Shown here one piece after another: positions 10,587-19,178 of a stretch of 64,000 bases of DNA. The stretch spans positions 3,426,524-3,490,523 of the forward strand of contig NZ_JXDL01000001.1 of NCBI RefSeq assembly GCF_001590795.1, given 5' to 3'. The notes below the pieces were generated by a model, which was not told the DNA's origin, ran no database searches, and saw only the letters and a list, made by a program, of their open reading frames with translations. Positions within the stretch are counted from its first letter, which is position 1. Each line of letters begins with the position of its first letter. This DNA is from Bradyrhizobium sp. AT1 (GTDB lineage Bacteria; Pseudomonadota; Alphaproteobacteria; Rhizobiales; Xanthobacteraceae). Made by a program: the position numbers and the translations under genes.

Positions 10587-11177
10587 TCATGCGCGTAGAC
10601 GCAGCGCTTCGACCAGCGACTTGAACGCACGGGCATATTCCGCCCCCGCCCTTGCGATATCCGTGCGTCCGGCGCAGGCGACCGCGGCCTCGGTCACCGC
10701 GCCGAGCAGCAGCCGCGCCAGCGGCTCGACCGGCTGCCGCGCGATCAGCCCGGCCTCCATCGCCGTGGAAAGCGCGCGCGGCATCTTGCCGCCGAAGTGT
10801 TTTGCATCGATCTCGCGCCAGCGCTCCCAGCCGAGCACGGCGGGGCCGTCGCGCAGGATGATCTGCCCGGTTGGCCCCTTCGCCGTCGCGGCAAAGTAAT
10901 GCTGGGTGCCGGCGACCATCGCGGCGAGCACGTCCTTCTCGGCGCGCGCGGCACCGTCGATCTCAACAACGAGATCGCGCGAGACCTGGTCGAAGACGGC
11001 TTCGAACACCGCCTCCTTGGTCTTGAAGTGGTGATAGACCGCCCCCTTGGCGACTGCGGCCGCCTCCGCAATCTCGTCCATGGTGGTGGCGGCAAAGCCC
11101 TGCGTCCCGAATAGGCGGCGTGCCGAGGCCAGGATCGCCTCCGATGTTGCCGCGCGCCGCTCCGCCTGTTTCGCCAT
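10587..11177 (-). CDS. TetR family transcriptional regulator
   Basis: 196 aa. The N-terminal helix-turn-helix covers roughly residues 27-58 (GFAATTMDEIAEAAAVAKGAVYHHFKTKEAVF) and the rest is the variable all-helical ligand-binding domain. It is divergent from the NTF2-like gene at 11278 and shares with it a ~100-bp gap that contains two matching operators, so it very probably represses that gene and itself. The GMC oxidoreductase gene lies 53 bp downstream on the same strand and may be read through. Its inducer is unknown. Confidence 0.93.
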   Translation of the reverse strand: MAKQAERRAATSEAILASARRLFGTQGFAATTMDEIAEAAAVAKGAVYHHFKTKEAVFEAVFDQVSRDLVVEIDGAARAEKDVLAAMVAGTQHYFAATAKGPTGQIILRDGPAVLGWERWREIDAKHFGGKMPRALSTAMEAGLIARQPVEPLARLLLGAVTEAAVACAGRTDIARAGAEYARAFKSLVEALRLRA

Positions 11178-11213
11178 GGCTCTCGTCTAATCGAATTCGC
11201 CAAGCACGGCCAG

Positions 11214-11242
11214 TTGACTTTTCGACTACCGGTCGGTATTTA
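11214..11242 (+). promoter_or_regulatory. Candidate promoter for the NTF2-like gene
   Basis: TTGACT (11214-11219) matches the -35 consensus at five of six bases and is followed after a 17-bp spacer by TATTTA (11237-11242), a weak -10 element. Both TetR operators overlap or flank the -10, which would fit steric repression. Confidence 0.5.
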
Positions 11243-11258
11243 CCGACTAACAGTCGGT
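11223..11258. promoter_or_regulatory. Tandem TetR operator pair
   Basis: Two near-identical palindromes, CGACTACCGGTCGGT (11223-11237) and CGACTAACAGTCGGT (11244-11258), differ at two positions. Their starts are 21 bp apart, two DNA turns, so two repressor dimers could bind on the same face. The second extends to the perfect inverted repeat ACCGACT-AAC-AGTCGGT (11242-11258). Confidence 0.85.
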
Positions 11259-11277
11259 TTTGATCTTGAGGTGTGCC

Positions 11278-11643
11278 ATGCCGAGCCGTGACATCGTCGA
11301 AGCCTTTGCGAAGCAGCTGGAGGACGGGGACTTCATCGGCGCAATCGAACAATTCTATGCGCCGGACGCGGCGACCTATGAGAACACCGCGCCGCCGACC
11401 GTCGGACGCGACCAGTTGGTCGCCAAGGAGCGCGGCGTGCTGGCGGCCACCAAGGAGGTCAAGGCCGAGCGTCTCGGACCGAGCCTGATCGAGGGTGACC
11501 AGGTCGCGACGCGCTGGAAGTTCAGCTTCACGAATGCAGAGGGCGTCACGCGGACGCTGGACGAGATCGCGTGGCAGATCTGGCGCGGCGACAAGCTGAT
11601 CGAGGAGCGGTTCTATTACGACCCGAAGCAGCTGGGGCGGTAA
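11278..11643 (+). CDS. NTF2-like / SnoaL-like superfamily protein
   Basis: 121 aa with the pattern of the nuclear-transport-factor-2 fold: an N-terminal helix (SRDIVEAFAKQLEDGDFIGAIEQFYAPDAATYEN), then beta strands ending in EIAWQIWRGDKLIEERFYYDPKQ. The fold serves as ketosteroid isomerase, polyketide cyclase or small-ligand binding protein; no catalytic set can be identified with confidence. It is the target of the divergent TetR gene, judged by the operator pair over its promoter. GAGG stands close to the ATG at 11278. Confidence 0.8.
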   Translation: MPSRDIVEAFAKQLEDGDFIGAIEQFYAPDAATYENTAPPTVGRDQLVAKERGVLAATKEVKAERLGPSLIEGDQVATRWKFSFTNAEGVTRTLDEIAWQIWRGDKLIEERFYYDPKQLGR

Positions 11644-11756
11644 GGCGCCGAGCCGCCGGTGGATGGAATTGACGGGCCGCGGCCTGCTGGATGCCCCGCT
11701 GACGCGGAGCATGACAGCGGAGTGAGTTGCCAACATTTCTTCGCCATCCCGCATTT

Positions 11757-11777
11757 GTATCGATTTGTTATCGATAC
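11757..11777. promoter_or_regulatory. Perfect 8-bp palindrome upstream of the GGDEF-EAL gene
   Basis: GTATCGAT-TTGTT-ATCGATAC, a perfect inverted repeat with a 5-nt centre, about 125 bp before the start of the c-di-GMP gene. Its symmetry and position suggest a binding site for a dimeric regulator. No regulator gene is adjacent, so the partner is unknown. Confidence 0.5.
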
Positions 11778-11901
11778 TCTCTCACGAACACGCAGAAGTG
11801 GTCACGGCGAGTGCCGCAGCCGAGGATAATTCATAGTTCGTCAAAGGTTTGCCGCGAATTCTCCGCATCGAGCCGTACCAACGGCACATACGGGCTCTGG
11901 A

Positions 11902-13863
11902 ATGCGGACTCAAACGACCAGCTATGTCGCGAGGCTCTTCGCCGGCGATCTGTCGGCCTTTGGCGGTCCCGCAACCGACGAGGCCGCGGCCGGGCATATC
12001 CGCGCCGAACAGATGTCGCTCGTGCTCGGCTATTCGGTCGGCATCATGCTCGCCAATGCCTGCAACGCCATCGTGCTCGCCATCGCGTTGTGGCAGTCGC
12101 CGGACCGGATACCTGCCCTGATCTGGGCCACCGCCGTGGCCTCCGCCGCGATCGCGTTCGGCCTGCAATCCCGCGCCGCGCGCCGCATCATCAAGCCGCA
12201 ATTCGTCTCGCGCCGTGCCATGCACCGGCTGGTGCGCAATGCGTTCGTCCTCGGCTCCGCCTGGGGCATCGTCCCGGTCGCTTTTTTCCCCGATGCCTCG
12301 ACCGGCGGACAGCTCGTCATCACCTGCCTGTGCTCGGGCATGTTGGCCGGCGGCGCACTCGCCTTCGCCACCATTCCGATCGCGGCCATCGCCTTCACGG
12401 CCCCGATCTTCGTCGGCATCGCCATCTGCCTCGGCAGGAACGGCGATCTGGCGTTCCTCCTGATCGCGTTCCTCGTCGTGGTCTATGGCAGCGTCTTGCT
12501 GCGCGGCGTGTTCGTCAATTCGTTCTCGTTTGCGCGTCGCGTGATGCGGCAGATCGAGGCGGAGCGGACAGTGCGGCTGGATCCTCTGACCCATCTGCCC
12601 AACCGCGTCGCCTTCAACGAGACGCTCGATGCCGCGCTCAAGCGCCTGACTTTGTCCGGCGAGGAGTTCGCGGTGCTGCTGCTCGATCTCGATCGCTTCA
12701 AGGAGGTCAACGACAAGTTCGGCCATCCCGCCGGCGACGAATTCCTGGTCCAGGTCGCAAGCCGCCTGCAGCGCTGCACGCGCGCGGCCGAACATGTCGC
12801 ACGCATCGGCGGCGACGAGTTCGCGCTGGTGATGGCCAATCTGGCGCGCCCCGAGGAAGCCCTCGAGACCGCCGAGCGCTTCGTCGCAGCCTTCGAGGAG
12901 CCGTTCCAGATCGAGGGCCGCCAGATGGTGGGCGCAACCAGCGTCGGCATCGTGCTGGCACCGCGCGACGGCAATACGCCGCTCGACGTCATGAAGAATG
13001 CCGACACCGCGCTCTACCGCGCCAAGCGAGCAGGACCCGGCACGGTCCGCTTCTTCGAGGAGGCCGACGACAGGGTCTCGCGCGATCGCAAGGCGCTGCA
13101 ATCGGACCTCGAGGGCGCGATCGCGCGAAACGAGCTCTTCCTCGTATTCCAGCCGTTCCTCGATCTCGACGAAAGCCGCATCACCGGATTCGAGGCGCTG
13201 CTGCGCTGGCAACATCCCGAGCGCGGACTCGTGCCGCCGAGCGAATTCATCCCGATCGCGGAGGAGACCGGGCTGATCCACGAGATCGGCGAATGGGTGA
13301 TCCGCCGCGCCTGCGCGACCGTTGCAAACTGGCCTGATGACATCAGGGTCGCCGTAAATTTCTCCGCGGCGCAGTTTCACAACGCCGGCATCCTCCAGAC
13401 CGTCGTGCAGGCGCTTGGCGAAGCGAAGATCGCCCCGCACCGCCTCGAGATCGAGATCACGGAATCGATGCTGCTGTCGAAATACGGCTCGGCCGAGTCG
13501 GTCTTGAGCGCGCTGTTGCAGCTCGGCGTCACCGTGGCGCTGGACGATTTCGGGACGGGCTTCTCCTCCCTCACCTATTTGCGCAAGCTGCCATTCAACC
13601 GGATCAAGGTCGACCAGTCCTTCATCCGTGACATGCTGGTGCAGCCCGACTGCGCGGCCATCGTGAAATCGGTGATTGGCCTTGCGCGCGACCTGCGCAT
13701 CGGTGTCGTGGCCGAGGGTGTCGAGACCGCCGACCAGCTCGAATATCTCAGGCAAATCAGTTGCGACGAAGTGCAGGGCTATCTGATCAGCCGCCCGGTC
13801 TCGGCCGACGGCGTGCTGGCGCTGCTGGAGACGAAGAAGTACCGGGCGACGTTCGCGGCGTAG
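11902..13863 (+). CDS. Membrane GGDEF-EAL dual-domain c-di-GMP protein
   Basis: 653 aa. The first ~205 residues carry about six hydrophobic helices with no clear periplasmic domain. The GGDEF domain has the intact motif GGDEF at 303-307, but the I-site position reads RAAE instead of RxxD. The EAL domain begins with EAL at 431-433 (FEALLRWQHPE) and keeps LDDFGTGFSSL and the NFSAAQF and EITES stretches, so phosphodiesterase activity is likely; cyclase activity is possible. Degradation of c-di-GMP is therefore the more likely net role, but this is inference. A hairpin repeat follows the gene. Confidence 0.9.
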   Translation: MRTQTTSYVARLFAGDLSAFGGPATDEAAAGHIRAEQMSLVLGYSVGIMLANACNAIVLAIALWQSPDRIPALIWATAVASAAIAFGLQSRAARRIIKPQFVSRRAMHRLVRNAFVLGSAWGIVPVAFFPDASTGGQLVITCLCSGMLAGGALAFATIPIAAIAFTAPIFVGIAICLGRNGDLAFLLIAFLVVVYGSVLLRGVFVNSFSFARRVMRQIEAERTVRLDPLTHLPNRVAFNETLDAALKRLTLSGEEFAVLLLDLDRFKEVNDKFGHPAGDEFLVQVASRLQRCTRAAEHVARIGGDEFALVMANLARPEEALETAERFVAAFEEPFQIEGRQMVGATSVGIVLAPRDGNTPLDVMKNADTALYRAKRAGPGTVRFFEEADDRVSRDRKALQSDLEGAIARNELFLVFQPFLDLDESRITGFEALLRWQHPERGLVPPSEFIPIAEETGLIHEIGEWVIRRACATVANWPDDIRVAVNFSAAQFHNAGILQTVVQALGEAKIAPHRLEIEITESMLLSKYGSAESVLSALLQLGVTVALDDFGTGFSSLTYLRKLPFNRIKVDQSFIRDMLVQPDCAAIVKSVIGLARDLRIGVVAEGVETADQLEYLRQISCDEVQGYLISRPVSADGVLALLETKKYRATFAA

Positions 13864-13894
13864 GTTTTCCCGCGCGGCCATCCTTTGGGACGAA

Positions 13895-13982
13895 GTAGCC
13901 CGGATGGAGCGAAGCGCAATCCGGGACAGCGCGCGACGGAGCAAGACCGCCCCCGGATTTCGCTTCGCTCCATCCGGGCTAC
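13895..13982. repeat. Long palindromic intergenic repeat (REP-like)
   Basis: A perfect 22-bp inverted repeat: the left arm 13895-13916 begins GTAGCCCGGATGGAG and the right arm 13961-13982 ends CTCCATCCGGGCTAC, around a 44-nt centre. The left arm is followed by CAATCCGGGA and the right arm is preceded by CCCCGGATTT, which extends the pairing imperfectly. I recognise this as a repeat found many times in Bradyrhizobium genomes. Lying between the convergent GGDEF-EAL and vanB genes, it may also act as a terminator. Confidence 0.85.
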
Positions 13983-13995
13983 GATCCTTCCTACC

Positions 13996-14976
13996 TCAAA
14001 CCGCATCCGCGCGCAGCAGCGTGTCCACCGTGATGGTGCCCCTCGCGCGCGACACGCAGGCGCAGATCTTCTGGTTGCTCTCTTTCTGATGATCGCTGAA
14101 GAAGACATCGCGATGGTCGATCTCGCCGTCGACGCCGACCACGTCGATGGCGCAGAGACCGCATTCGCCACGCTTGCAATCGGATATCACCTCGAAGCCG
14201 CTGGCGTTGAGCACATCCAGCATCGAGCGTTCCCGGGGTATTTCGAGCTCGACGTCCGAGCCTTTCAGCCGCACGCGAAAGGTCTCGGTCGGCAGCGTGC
14301 CGCTGGAGCCGAACGTCTCGTAGCGCAGATCGGGCAGCGGATGGCCGGCCCCGATCCAAGCGTGACGCGCGGCATCGAGCATTCGCATCGGGCCGCAGAA
14401 CAGCGCGAGCGCGCCCTTGGGGAGTGCGGCGAACAGCGCGTCGAGATCGAGCCGCTTGCCTTCATCGCTGGCATGGACGACCAGGCGATCCCCAAGCATC
14501 GCGGCGAGATCGTCGAGGTAGGCGGCTTCGGAGCGCGAGCGCACCGCATAATGCAGCGTGACGTCGGCCCCGCGCCGTGCCAGCGCCTGCGCGGCGCCGA
14601 GGATCGGCGTGATGCCGATGCCGCCCGCGATCAGGCAGTAGCGTTCGCGCGCCCAATCGACCGCAAGCAGCGAGGCAGGCTGGGTGATGTCGAGCCGCGC
14701 GCCCGGCGCGAGCTGCCACATGTAGCGCGAGCCGCCGCGCGAATCCTCGGCGCGGCGCACCGCGATCTTGAAGCCGCGCGAGGTGGCTTCGCCGACCAGC
14801 GAGTAGGACCGCGTCTCCGGCAGGCCGTCGATGGTGACGCTGACATTGATGTGGCTGCCGACCGGATAGGCGGTGACGTCGAACTGGTCGGGCCGGATCA
14901 GGAATTCGCGGATGCCGGGGGCGAGATCGCGGGTCGAGACCAGCGTCGCGGGAATCCAGGTTTCGATGAAGCGCAT
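13996..14976 (-). CDS. vanB: Vanillate O-demethylase oxidoreductase subunit (VanB type)
   Basis: 326 aa reductase that passes electrons from NADH to a Rieske oxygenase. It has the flavin motif RSYSL (56-60), the nucleotide-binding GGIGITP (118-124) and a C-terminal plant-type [2Fe-2S] domain with Cys267, 272, 275 (CKRGECGLC) and Cys305, in the phthalate-dioxygenase-reductase order. It is the last gene of vanA-vanR-vanB, starting 9 nt after vanR. The pairing with VanA supports aromatic O-demethylation, but the substrate is inferred from homology only. Confidence 0.88.
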   Translation of the reverse strand: MRFIETWIPATLVSTRDLAPGIREFLIRPDQFDVTAYPVGSHINVSVTIDGLPETRSYSLVGEATSRGFKIAVRRAEDSRGGSRYMWQLAPGARLDITQPASLLAVDWARERYCLIAGGIGITPILGAAQALARRGADVTLHYAVRSRSEAAYLDDLAAMLGDRLVVHASDEGKRLDLDALFAALPKGALALFCGPMRMLDAARHAWIGAGHPLPDLRYETFGSSGTLPTETFRVRLKGSDVELEIPRERSMLDVLNASGFEVISDCKRGECGLCAIDVVGVDGEIDHRDVFFSDHQKESNQKICACVSRARGTITVDTLLRADAV

Positions 14977-14985
14977 GGGATTGCC

Positions 14986-15738
14986 TCAATCGGTTGCGGT
15001 CTTGATCAGCGCGAGCGCCGGCAAGAGATCGAGATGGGTCCGGTTACGCAGCGCAAGGCGCAGATTGCGCACGGCGAGCCGCGCGTGCTCGCGCATGACG
15101 GCTTCGGCGCGCGCGCCTTCGCGGTTCTCGATGGCGTCGATCACGATGCGGTGGTGGTCCTGCCCGATGATCAGGATCTGCTGCGCCTCGGGGAGCGCCG
15201 ATTGCGCCATCACGAAGCCGCTTGGCGATGCAAACGGCAGGGCCGAGGCGCGGTCGATCTGGCGGATCAAGGGCGGGCTGCGCGACAATTCGGTGAGCAA
15301 AGCGTGGAAGCGCGCGTTCAGCGTGACATAGGACGAGAAGGCTTCGATCGAGATCGGCACCTGGCGCAGCAATTCGTCGATCGCGGCCAGGCACTCCTTC
15401 AGCGGCTCCAGCTCGCGCGCAGAGACGCCGCGCTCGGCGGCGAAGCGTGCGGCAAGACCCTCGAGCGTGCCACGCAGCTCGATGGAATCGGAGATGTCGC
15501 GCTCCGAGAACGCCTTCACCATGAAGCCGCCCGACGGGATTGCTTCCAGCAGGCCCTCCTCCTCCAGCCGCACCAGCGCCATGCGCACCGGGGTGCGCGA
15601 AGCGCCGGTGGTTTCCACTGCCTGGAGCTCGGAGATGCGCTCGCCCGGGCGCAAGGCGCCCGACAGGATCTGGTCGCGCAATGCGAGCTGCGCCTTCACG
15701 GTCTGCGAGACGGAACGGTCGACCTCACGCTCGGCCAT
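14986..15738 (-). CDS. vanR: GntR family regulator, FCD subclass (VanR type)
   Basis: 250 aa. The winged helix-turn-helix occupies about residues 10-75 (LRDQILSGALRPGERISELQAVETTGASRTPVRMALVRLEEEGLL) and the helical FCD effector domain follows (~85-220). VanR proteins of this class repress van genes until vanillate binds. It lies between vanA (6 nt gap) and vanB (9 nt gap), so it is made with the enzymes and would be autoregulated through the two TGTATACA sites upstream of vanA. Confidence 0.88.
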   Translation of the reverse strand: MAEREVDRSVSQTVKAQLALRDQILSGALRPGERISELQAVETTGASRTPVRMALVRLEEEGLLEAIPSGGFMVKAFSERDISDSIELRGTLEGLAARFAAERGVSARELEPLKECLAAIDELLRQVPISIEAFSSYVTLNARFHALLTELSRSPPLIRQIDRASALPFASPSGFVMAQSALPEAQQILIIGQDHHRIVIDAIENREGARAEAVMREHARLAVRNLRLALRNRTHLDLLPALALIKTATD

Positions 15739-15744
15739 GGCTGA

Positions 15745-16794
15745 TTACTCCGCGGCCTGGAGGCGCTGCGGCGCTGTTTCCTTCGCCACCATCTTGTCGA
15801 TCAGCTTGCGCGACCACATCGCACCGGCGTCGATGTTGAGGTTGTAGAAGATGCGGTCCGGATTCTCGTCCATGGCGCGCTGCTGCGCTTCGAGGATCAA
15901 CTCGTCCTCGCGGAAGATGCCGGAGACGCCCTCGCGGATCTCGGAGGTGATGCGCTGCTCGCCGAGCTGATAGTTGCGCACGAAAGCCCAGAAATAATGG
16001 CAGGTCTTCTCGGTCTCGGGCGTGATGGTGTTGAGCACGAAGCCGTTGACGCCCTGGGAACGGTCGCCTTCCGGCGCACCGGTGCCCGTCGGCGCCACGC
16101 CGACATCGATCGCGATGGTGCACGGCGCTTCGAAACGGATGATCTGCCAGCGATCGACGAGACCGGACTTGCCGAGCTGCTTGGCCCAGAACGGCGGCGG
16201 CTCGATGCCGCGCATCCAGCGCGTCACCGTCACGGTCTTCTCGCCATGGGTAACGTCGAACGGCGCCTCGGTGACCGCTTCGTTGCCGATCGAGGAGCCG
16301 TGCACGAAGGTCTCGTGGGTGAGGTCCATGAGATTGTCGAGCACGAGGCGGTAGTCGCATTTGACGTGGATGGTCTTGCCGTCGCCGGCCCAGGCCGGAT
16401 CGTGATTCCAGTGCATGTCCGGAACGAGCGCGGGATCGGCCAGCGCCGGATCGCCCATCCAAAGCCAGATGTAGCGGTGCCGCTCGACCACGGGATAGGA
16501 GCGCACGCAGGCTGACGGGTTGATGGTCTCCTGCGAGGGCATGAAGGTGCAGCGGCCCTGCGCGTTGAATTTGAGGCCGTGATAGCCGCAGACGACGGTG
16601 TCGCCTTCGAGCCGGCCCTTGGACAACGGCACCAAGCGATGCCAGCAGGCATCCTCCAGCGCAGCCACCGAACCGTCGGCCTTGCGGTACATCACGACAT
16701 GCTTACCGCAGATCGTCCGCGGCAACAGCGCCGGCTTCACCTCGGCGTCCCAGGCGGCGGCGTACCAGGCGTTCATCGGGAAGGGCTTTGTCAT
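15745..16794 (-). CDS. vanA: Vanillate O-demethylase oxygenase subunit (Rieske type, VanA)
   Basis: 349 aa. The Rieske cluster ligands are Cys50-x-His52 and Cys69-xx-His72 (CWH, CGYHGL). The mononuclear iron site is visible as DNLMDLTHETFVHGSSIG with Asp157, His160 and His165, very close to the same stretch in Pseudomonas VanA as I remember it. The enzyme demethylates vanillate to protocatechuate, releasing formaldehyde. The ATG at 16794 has GGAG about 9 nt upstream and fits the family start (MTKPFPMNAWY); an earlier GTG is less likely. First gene of vanA-vanR-vanB. Confidence 0.87.
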   Translation of the reverse strand: MTKPFPMNAWYAAAWDAEVKPALLPRTICGKHVVMYRKADGSVAALEDACWHRLVPLSKGRLEGDTVVCGYHGLKFNAQGRCTFMPSQETINPSACVRSYPVVERHRYIWLWMGDPALADPALVPDMHWNHDPAWAGDGKTIHVKCDYRLVLDNLMDLTHETFVHGSSIGNEAVTEAPFDVTHGEKTVTVTRWMRGIEPPPFWAKQLGKSGLVDRWQIIRFEAPCTIAIDVGVAPTGTGAPEGDRSQGVNGFVLNTITPETEKTCHYFWAFVRNYQLGEQRITSEIREGVSGIFREDELILEAQQRAMDENPDRIFYNLNIDAGAMWSRKLIDKMVAKETAPQRLQAAE

Positions 16795-16826
16795 CGGTCT
16801 CACTCCCACGGCTTATGTATGCGTTA

Positions 16827-16907
16827 TGTATACAATATAGGGGAATCTAAATAGTTCAAGCCTCATATTGGCGTATAAAAATACCTTTATCGGACAAGCT
16901 GTATACA
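16827..16907. promoter_or_regulatory. Two TGTATACA palindromes, candidate VanR operators
   Basis: The perfect 8-bp palindrome TGTATACA occurs at 16827-16834 (in TTATGTATACAATA) and again at 16900-16907 (in GCTGTATACATAA), 73 bp apart, in an AT-rich gap upstream of vanA. A related half-site, TATGTATG, lies next to the first. Sites of this kind suit a GntR/FCD dimer; binding by the vanR product is inference. Confidence 0.7.
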
Positions 16908-16941
16908 TAAATTAATTCCTTGGGGATTGGCGCGCGCTCTT

Positions 16942-17100
16942 ACCCTCCCCTGAAGGGGAGGTCGCTTCGCATGGGGCGCAGCGAAATGCGAAGCGGGGTG
17001 GGGTGATCTCTCCCCTCGGGCACTGTTAGTCGCGGAGGGACCTTCACCCCACCCCGCTCGCGCTAACGCGCGATCGACCCTCCCCCTCCAGAGGAGGGTT
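16942..17100. repeat. Compound hairpin intergenic repeat, ~160 bp
   Basis: The element begins with the hairpin CCTCCCC-TGAA-GGGGAGG (16944-16961) and ends in a similar CT/AG-rich hairpin (CCTCCAGAGGAGG, near 17084-17098). Between them a 14-bp inverted pair, GCGGGGTGGGGTGA (16993-17006) with TCACCCCACCCCGC (17044-17057), encloses a 37-nt loop. Such composite repeats between genes are common in Bradyrhizobiaceae genomes in my experience. It separates the van promoter region from the end of pgm. Confidence 0.75.
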
Positions 17101-17114
17101 AAGAGGACCCGCGC

Positions 17115-18761
17115 TTACGCCCCGAACACCTTCGCCAGGCCGGCCTGCGCTTCTTCCTGAATCCGCTTCAGGTGCTCGGTGCTGCGAAAACTTTCGGCGT
17201 AGATCTTGTAGACGTCCTCCGTGCCGGACGGCCTTGCCGCGAACCAGCCGAAATCGGTCTCGACCTTGATGCCGCCGAAGGGCTGGCCGTTGCCGGGCGC
17301 CTTGCTCAGCGTTGAGCGGACGGGATCGCCGGCAAGGTCTTTCAGGCCGAGTTGCTCGGGCGTGACGGATTTGAGGATGTTCTTCTGCGGGCCGGTCGCG
17401 GCGACGTCGATGCGAGCATAATGCGGCATGCCGAACTCGGCGGTGAGATCGCCGAACAGCTGGCTGGGATCGCGGCCGGTCTTCGCCATGATCTCGGCGG
17501 CAAGCAGGCCGAGGATGATTCCGTCCTTGTCGGTGGTCCAGACCCCGCCGTCGCGGCGCAGGAACGAGGCCCCTGCACTCTCCTCGCCGCCGAAACCGAA
17601 GCCGCCGGTGAGCAGGCCGTCGACGAACCATTTGAAGCCGACCGGCGTCTCCACCAGCTTGCGGCCAAGCTTCTTGGCGACTCGATCGATGATCGAGCTC
17701 GAGACCACGGTCTTGCCGATCGCGGCATCCTTGCTCCAGTTCGGGCGGTGCGCGAACAAGTAAGATATCGCGGTCGCCAGATAATGGTTCGGATTCATCA
17801 GGCCGCCGGTGCGCGTCACGATGCCGTGGCGGTCGGCGTCGGTGTCGTTGGCAAACGCAACGTCGAAGCGGTCGCGCATCGCGATCAGGCTTGCCATCGC
17901 GTAGGGCGAGGAGCAGTCCATGCGGATCTTGCCGTCCCAATCCACCGTCATGAAGCGGAAGGTCGGGTCGATCGCCTCGTTCACGACGGTGGCCTTCAGG
18001 CCGTAGCGCTCGATGATCGGATGCCAATAATGCACGGCGGCGCCGCCGAGCGGATCGATGCCGATGTTGATGCCGGCGGATTTGACCAGATCGAGGTCGA
18101 CGACATTGCCGAGATCGGCGACGTAGGGCGTGACGAAGTCGTAGGCATGCACGTTCGCGGACTTCTTCGCCTTGGCATAGTCCACGCGCTTCACGCCCTT
18201 GAGGCCGTCGGCGAGATAGGCATTGGCACGCTTTTCGACGACACCCGTGACATCCGTGTCGGCCGGACCGCCATGCGGCGGATTGTATTTGTAGCCGCCG
18301 TCCTCCGGCGGATTGTGCGAGGGCGTGATGACGACGCCGTCGGCGAGGCCGCTGGTGCGGCCCTTGTTGTGGGTGAGGATCGCGTGCGAGATGACAGGCG
18401 TCGGCGTGTAGCCGCCGTCCTTGTCGATCATGATCTCGACGCCGTTGGCGGCGAAGACTTCGACGGCACTGACCAGCGCCGGCTCGGCCAGCGCGTGGGT
18501 GTCGATGCCGATGAAGAGCGGGCCGGTCAGGCCTTTTTCCTTGCGGTAGTCGCAGATCGCCTGCGTGGTCGCGAGGATGTGGCCCTCATTGAAGGTGTTC
18601 TTGAACGAGGTGCCGCGATGGCCGGAGGTGCCGAACGCCACCCGCTGCGCGGGATCGGTGACATCAGGCTTGCCCGCGAAATAGGCCGTCACCAGCCGCG
18701 GAATGTTGGTGAGCGCGTCCGGCGAGGCCTGCTTGCCCGCCGCGGGATGAACATCAGCCAC
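17115..18761 (-). CDS. pgm: Phosphoglucomutase, alpha-D-glucose phosphate-specific
   Basis: 548 aa, the normal length for this enzyme, which interconverts glucose 1-phosphate and glucose 6-phosphate and so feeds UDP-glucose and polysaccharide synthesis. [12 protein letters not shown] (42-53) and the catalytic serine loop [16 protein letters not shown] (Ser148) are present, with a C-terminal [14 protein letters not shown] phosphate-binding loop. I chose the GTG at 18761: it gives the family start, and GAGGA lies about 8 nt upstream. An in-frame upstream extension of 48 residues looks non-coding. It is some 6.6 kb from the polysaccharide locus. Confidence 0.93.
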   Translation of the reverse strand: MADVHPAAGKQASPDALTNIPRLVTAYFAGKPDVTDPAQRVAFGTSGHRGTSFKNTFNEGHILATTQAICDYRKEKGLTGPLFIGIDTHALAEPALVSAVEVFAANGVEIMIDKDGGYTPTPVISHAILTHNKGRTSGLADGVVITPSHNPPEDGGYKYNPPHGGPADTDVTGVVEKRANAYLADGLKGVKRVDYAKAKKSANVHAYDFVTPYVADLGNVVDLDLVKSAGINIGIDPLGGAAVHYWHPIIERYGLKATVVNEAIDPTFRFMTVDWDGKIRMDCSSPYAMASLIAMRDRFDVAFANDTDADRHGIVTRTGGLMNPNHYLATAISYLFAHRPNWSKDAAIGKTVVSSSIIDRVAKKLGRKLVETPVGFKWFVDGLLTGGFGFGGEESAGASFLRRDGGVWTTDKDGIILGLLAAEIMAKTGRDPSQLFGDLTAEFGMPHYARIDVAATGPQKNILKSVTPEQLGLKDLAGDPVRSTLSKAPGNGQPFGGIKVETDFGWFAARPSGTEDVYKIYAESFRSTEHLKRIQEEAQAGLAKVFGA

Positions 18762-18889
18762 TAAACTATCCTCGTCGTTGTCGAATTGAGGTCCTGCTGC
18801 ACCATAGCATTGGGCCTGCACCCGCCAACCCAAAAGCCGTCGGCCGACGCCGGCAACAAATGGCCGCATTTGGGTCCATGAATGGGGAC

Positions 18890-19093
18890 ATGACCATTCT
18901 CGCAACGGCCCTGCTGCTCGCCAGTTCCTTGGCTCTCTCGTCCCCGGGATACGTCGAGCGAACCGACGTCGAACTCAACCCGATGCTGCGCAACGCAGCC
19001 GTGGATCATGACCTCGCCAAGGTGAAGCGCCAGTTCGAGCGGGAGCTCCATAGCGACAGCACGGACAGCCCCGGCGCATCCACCGGGCGCTAG
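18890..19093 (+). CDS. Possible small exported protein, 67 aa
   Basis: Reads [21 protein letters not shown] followed by a charged helix [21 protein letters not shown]. The first 20 residues resemble a signal peptide or a membrane anchor. An earlier start at 18860 (77 aa) is possible. It is divergent from pgm with a plausible promoter gap. The ribosome site is weak (GGGG very near the ATG). I do not recognise it and it may not be translated. Confidence 0.4.
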   Translation: MTILATALLLASSLALSSPGYVERTDVELNPMLRNAAVDHDLAKVKRQFERELHSDSTDSPGASTGR

Positions 19094-19178
19094 CGCCGCG
19101 CGTCGGACACATCGGCACCGCCATGCAAATTGCGAGATCATGCTATGGTCGAGGCCTTCCGGCTGTTCGAATCGCCTC

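Noticed and set aside
11782-13944. 720-codon minus-strand frame opposite the GGDEF-EAL gene
   Set aside because: The plus strand has intact GGDEF and EAL motifs; the minus reading is low-complexity and unlike any protein.
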